Source of the DNA: CADEEN01 sp035716845
GTDB lineage: Bacteria; Pseudomonadota; Gammaproteobacteria; Burkholderiales; Burkholderiaceae_C
DNA length: 64,000 nucleotides
Direction of reading: 5' to 3'
Assembly (NCBI GenBank): GCA_035716845.1
Contig: DASTJE010000148.1
Coordinates: 42,182-106,181 of the forward strand
The position numbers and the translations under genes are program-made. The notes under the pieces are model-generated. The model was not told the DNA's origin. It saw only the letters and a list, made by a program, of their open reading frames with translations, and ran no database searches. Below, piece by piece: positions 60,094 to 64,000 of the stretch. The stretch's first letter is position 1; each line of letters opens with the position of its first letter.

Positions 60094-61422
60094 TCAGGCC
60101 AGGGAGGCCGCCAGGCGCTCGGCCGCCGCTCGGGCAACCGAGGGCTCGCGCGCCTCCACCATCACGCGCAGCACGGGTTCCGTGCCCGAGGCCCGGATCA
60201 GCACGCGACCCTGGCCCGACAACTCGCGCTCGACCGCCTCGCGGGCCCGGCTCAGCCCTGGATGAGCCTGCCAATCGCTGCCCGCGGCAATGCGCACGTT
60301 GAGCAGCGTCTGCGGAAAGAGCTCGACACCCTCGAGCAACGCGGCCAGCGGCCGACCGGCCCGACGCACCGCCTCCAGCACCTGCAACGCGCTGACGATG
60401 CCGTCGCCGGTGGTGTGACGGTCCAGTGCCAGCAGGTGCCCCGAACCCTCGCCGCCGAGCGACCAGCCACGCGCGAGCAGTTCCTCCAGCACGTAGCGAT
60501 CGCCGACCTTGGCGCGCACCAGGCTCACGCCCAGCCGCTGCAGGGCGACCTCGACGGCCATGTTGGTCATCAGCGTACCCACGGCGCCGGGAACGGCGTG
60601 CCCGCGCGCCAGCCGATCGGCCACCATCACGTACAGCAGCTCGTCGCCGTTGTACAAGCGCCCCGCCGCGTCGACCACCTGCAGGCGGTCGGCATCGCCG
60701 TCCAGCGCGATGCCGTAATGCGCTGCGTGCTCGGCCACCGCCTTGACGAGCGCCTGTGGCGCCGTGGCGCCGAAGCCGGCGTTGATGTTCGTGCCATCGG
60801 GACTGCAACCGATGCGCACCACCTCGGCGCCGAGCTCGTGGAACACGTCGGGCGCGACGTGGTAGGCCGCGCCATGCGCGGCATCGACCACCAGCTTCAT
60901 GCCCTTGAGCGAGAGGTCGCCGGCGAACGTGCTCTTGCAGAACTCCACGTAGCGCCCGCTCGCGTCGTCCAGGCGCCTGGCCTTGCCCAGGCCGGCCGAG
61001 TCGACCCAGGCGGGATCGCGCTCGAGGGCCGCCTCCACCTCCAGCTCCCAGGCATCGGGCAGCTTCTCGCCGGTCGCGGAGAAGAACTTCACGCCGTTGT
61101 CCGGGTAGGGGTTGTGGGAAGCGCTGATGACGACCCCGAGATCGAGCCGCAGCGCCCGCGTCAGGTAGGCCACGCCGGGCGTCGGCAGGGGGCCCGAGAG
61201 CAGCACGTCGACCCCCGCCGAGGCGAATCCGGCCTCCAGTGCCGACTCGATCATGTAGCCGGAGATGCGCGTGTCCTTGCCGATCAAGACCGTCGGACGG
61301 GCGACACGGGTCTTCAACACCCGCCCCACCGCGTGCCCGAGACGCAACATGAAGTCGGGCGTGATCGGCGGTGTGCCCACGCTGCCACGGATGCCGTCGG
61401 TGCCGAAGTGACGTCTGTTCAT
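60094..61422 (-). CDS. glmM: Phosphoglucosamine mutase
   Basis: Converts glucosamine-6-phosphate to glucosamine-1-phosphate for UDP-GlcNAc, peptidoglycan and LPS. The protein has 442 residues. The start MNRRHFGTDGIRGSVG carries the FGTDGIRG motif. The phospho-serine Ser102 is in ISASHNPYPDNGVKF, the metal loop DGDADRLQVVD near 242-252, the sugar loop GEGSGH and the phosphate loop RASGTEPVLRVMVE follow. The start overlaps the folP stop by four bases. Confidence 0.97.
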   Translation of the reverse strand: MNRRHFGTDGIRGSVGTPPITPDFMLRLGHAVGRVLKTRVARPTVLIGKDTRISGYMIESALEAGFASAGVDVLLSGPLPTPGVAYLTRALRLDLGVVISASHNPYPDNGVKFFSATGEKLPDAWELEVEAALERDPAWVDSAGLGKARRLDDASGRYVEFCKSTFAGDLSLKGMKLVVDAAHGAAYHVAPDVFHELGAEVVRIGCSPDGTNINAGFGATAPQALVKAVAEHAAHYGIALDGDADRLQVVDAAGRLYNGDELLYVMVADRLARGHAVPGAVGTLMTNMAVEVALQRLGVSLVRAKVGDRYVLEELLARGWSLGGEGSGHLLALDRHTTGDGIVSALQVLEAVRRAGRPLAALLEGVELFPQTLLNVRIAAGSDWQAHPGLSRAREAVERELSGQGRVLIRASGTEPVLRVMVEAREPSVARAAAERLAASLA

Positions 61423-62267
61423 GATGGACTCCCCTCCTCGTTCTTCATCGCCTGCCAGAGCTCGAGCGCGTCCACCGTCGCCGCCACGTCGTGAACACGC
61501 AGCACGCGCGCGCCGCGTTCCAGCGCCAGCGCGGCGGCGGCCACGCTCGCCGGCAGCCGTTCGTCGACCGCCCGGCCGGTCACCGCACCCAGCGTGGACT
61601 TGCGCGACCAGCCCACCAGCAACGGGCACCCCAGTGCCAGCAGCTCGGCGCCGCGCGCCAGCAAGGCGAGATTGTGCGCGACGCTCTTGCCGAAGCCGAT
61701 GCCCGGGTCGAGCACGATGCGCTCGGCGACGATCCCCGCCCGTTGCGCCTCGTCGCGACGCAGCGCCAGGAAACTCGACACCTCGGCCACCACGTCGGCA
61801 TACGCGGGCGCGGCCTGCATCGTGCCGGGCTCGCCCTGCATGTGCATCAGGCACACACCGGCCGTCGGGTGCGCCGCGACGGCCTGCAGGGCCCCCTGAC
61901 GGCGCAACGCACGCACGTCGTTCACGATGTCGGCGCCCAGGTCGAGCACCGCACGCATCACGTCGGGCTGGCTCGTGTCCACCGAGATCGGCACCCCGAG
62001 CGTGACGGCGTGGCGCACCACCGGCAGCACGCGTGCGAGCTCCTCGTCGACGCTGGGCGTTCGTGCGCCCGGCCGTGTCGATTCGCCCCCGATGTCCAGG
62101 ATGTCGGCGCCTTCGGCCAGCAGGCGTTCGCAGTGCGCCATGGCCGCGCCGGCATCGCCAAAGCGCCCGCCATCGGAAAAGGAGTCGGGCGTCACGTTGA
62201 CGATGCCCATCACCCGCGGCCGGCCGAGGTCGATGCGGAAGCGGCTGGTTTGCCAGTGCGGGCCCAT
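61419..62267 (-). CDS. folP: Dihydropteroate synthase
   Basis: Folate pathway enzyme joining p-aminobenzoate to dihydropterin pyrophosphate; the target class of sulfonamides. The protein has 282 residues and forms a TIM barrel. The signatures VMGIVNVTPDSFSDGG near 19-34 and DILDIGGESTRPGA near 55-68 are present, as is the pABA/pterin loop VGWSRKSTLGAVTG. It lies between ftsH and glmM, the common folP-glmM order. Confidence 0.97.
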   Translation of the reverse strand: MGPHWQTSRFRIDLGRPRVMGIVNVTPDSFSDGGRFGDAGAAMAHCERLLAEGADILDIGGESTRPGARTPSVDEELARVLPVVRHAVTLGVPISVDTSQPDVMRAVLDLGADIVNDVRALRRQGALQAVAAHPTAGVCLMHMQGEPGTMQAAPAYADVVAEVSSFLALRRDEAQRAGIVAERIVLDPGIGFGKSVAHNLALLARGAELLALGCPLLVGWSRKSTLGAVTGRAVDERLPASVAAAALALERGARVLRVHDVAATVDALELWQAMKNEEGSPS

Positions 62268-62298
62268 GGATCGCGCGAATGCCGGAGAAGAATGAGCA

Positions 62299-62316
62299 AC
62301 GGGGCCGCAGCCCCGT
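62299..62316 (-). terminator. Possible terminator between ftsH and folP
   Basis: A 7-bp stem, ACGGGGC / GCCCCGT, with a 4-base loop is followed on the minus strand by TGCTCATTCTTCT. The T run is weak, so read-through into folP is likely. Confidence 0.4.
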
Positions 62317-62349
62317 CACGAGTCGACCTGAACCGTGTCCGGGCCCGCG

Positions 62350-64000
<1,651 letters not shown>

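Overview
The window is a continuous stretch of high-GC (about 68 percent by eye) chromosomal backbone from a betaproteobacterium of the order Burkholderiales, most likely the Rubrivivax / Leptothrix / Ideonella / Caldimonas neighbourhood. This assignment is an inference from protein flavour and from gene orders typical of that order: folP-glmM-pstSCAB-phoU-phoB-phoR, ilvB-ilvH-ilvC-pssA-leuA, tig-clpP-clpX-lon, and a sigma factor-DUF3619-DUF3106-RDD string. I see no insertion sequence, prophage, CRISPR array, integrase or rRNA. No gene-free stretch exceeds 300 bases except 13287-13605, which is filled by a terminator, two tRNA genes and a hairpin.

Layout. 1-2.8 kb: a fatty/branched-acid oxidation group on the minus strand (acyl-CoA dehydrogenase cut by the window edge, etfA, etfB) behind two palindromic operators. 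2.9-4.3 kb: an UMF1-type MFS transporter directly after tRNA-Leu(UAA). 4.3-13.3 kb: an inositol catabolism locus with two divergent arms, iolG and an SDR dehydrogenase leftwards, and a fused iolC, then iolD, iolE, iolB and mmsA/iolA rightwards, ending in a strong terminator. 13.3-19.6 kb: a proteostasis cluster on the minus strand (tig, clpP, clpX, lon) framed by tRNA-Leu(UAG), tRNA-Gly and tRNA-Cys. 19.6-24 kb: an RND efflux pump pair under a TetR-like operator. 24-27.1 kb: hpnCDE, which makes squalene from farnesyl diphosphate. 27.2-28 kb: an IclR regulator. 28-35.2 kb: a DD-peptidase and the branched-chain amino acid operon ilvB-ilvH-ilvC-pssA-leuA, with a leucine attenuator just before leuA. 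35.4-38.7 kb: a tightly overlapping run of sigma factor, DUF3619, DUF3106, RDD and dgkA, then a LOG-family gene. 38.7-44.9 kb: nadE with a P-II gene, a FemAB/GNAT-like gene, soluble pyrophosphatase and membrane proton-pumping pyrophosphatase. 45-49.3 kb: two overlapping genes, one a protein kinase-HDOD-GAF protein and the other a pseudokinase-HDOD protein. 49.4-53.4 kb: trxA, rho, rpmE2 and a polytopic membrane protein. 53.4-60.1 kb: the complete Pho regulon core (pstSCAB-phoU-phoB-phoR) behind a four-repeat PHO box. 60.1-64 kb: glmM, folP and ftsH (cut by the window edge).

How it works together. Most of the window is housekeeping. The parts with regulatory content are the leuA leader peptide with four consecutive Leu codons, the PHO box, the 26-bp perfect palindrome before etfBA, the TetR-like operator before the efflux pump, the nadE/P-II pairing that could link NAD synthesis to nitrogen status, and the sigma factor overlapped by a single-pass membrane protein that could be its anti-sigma factor. 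The least explained element is the kinase-HDOD / pseudokinase-HDOD pair, which is my best candidate for an undescribed signalling unit.
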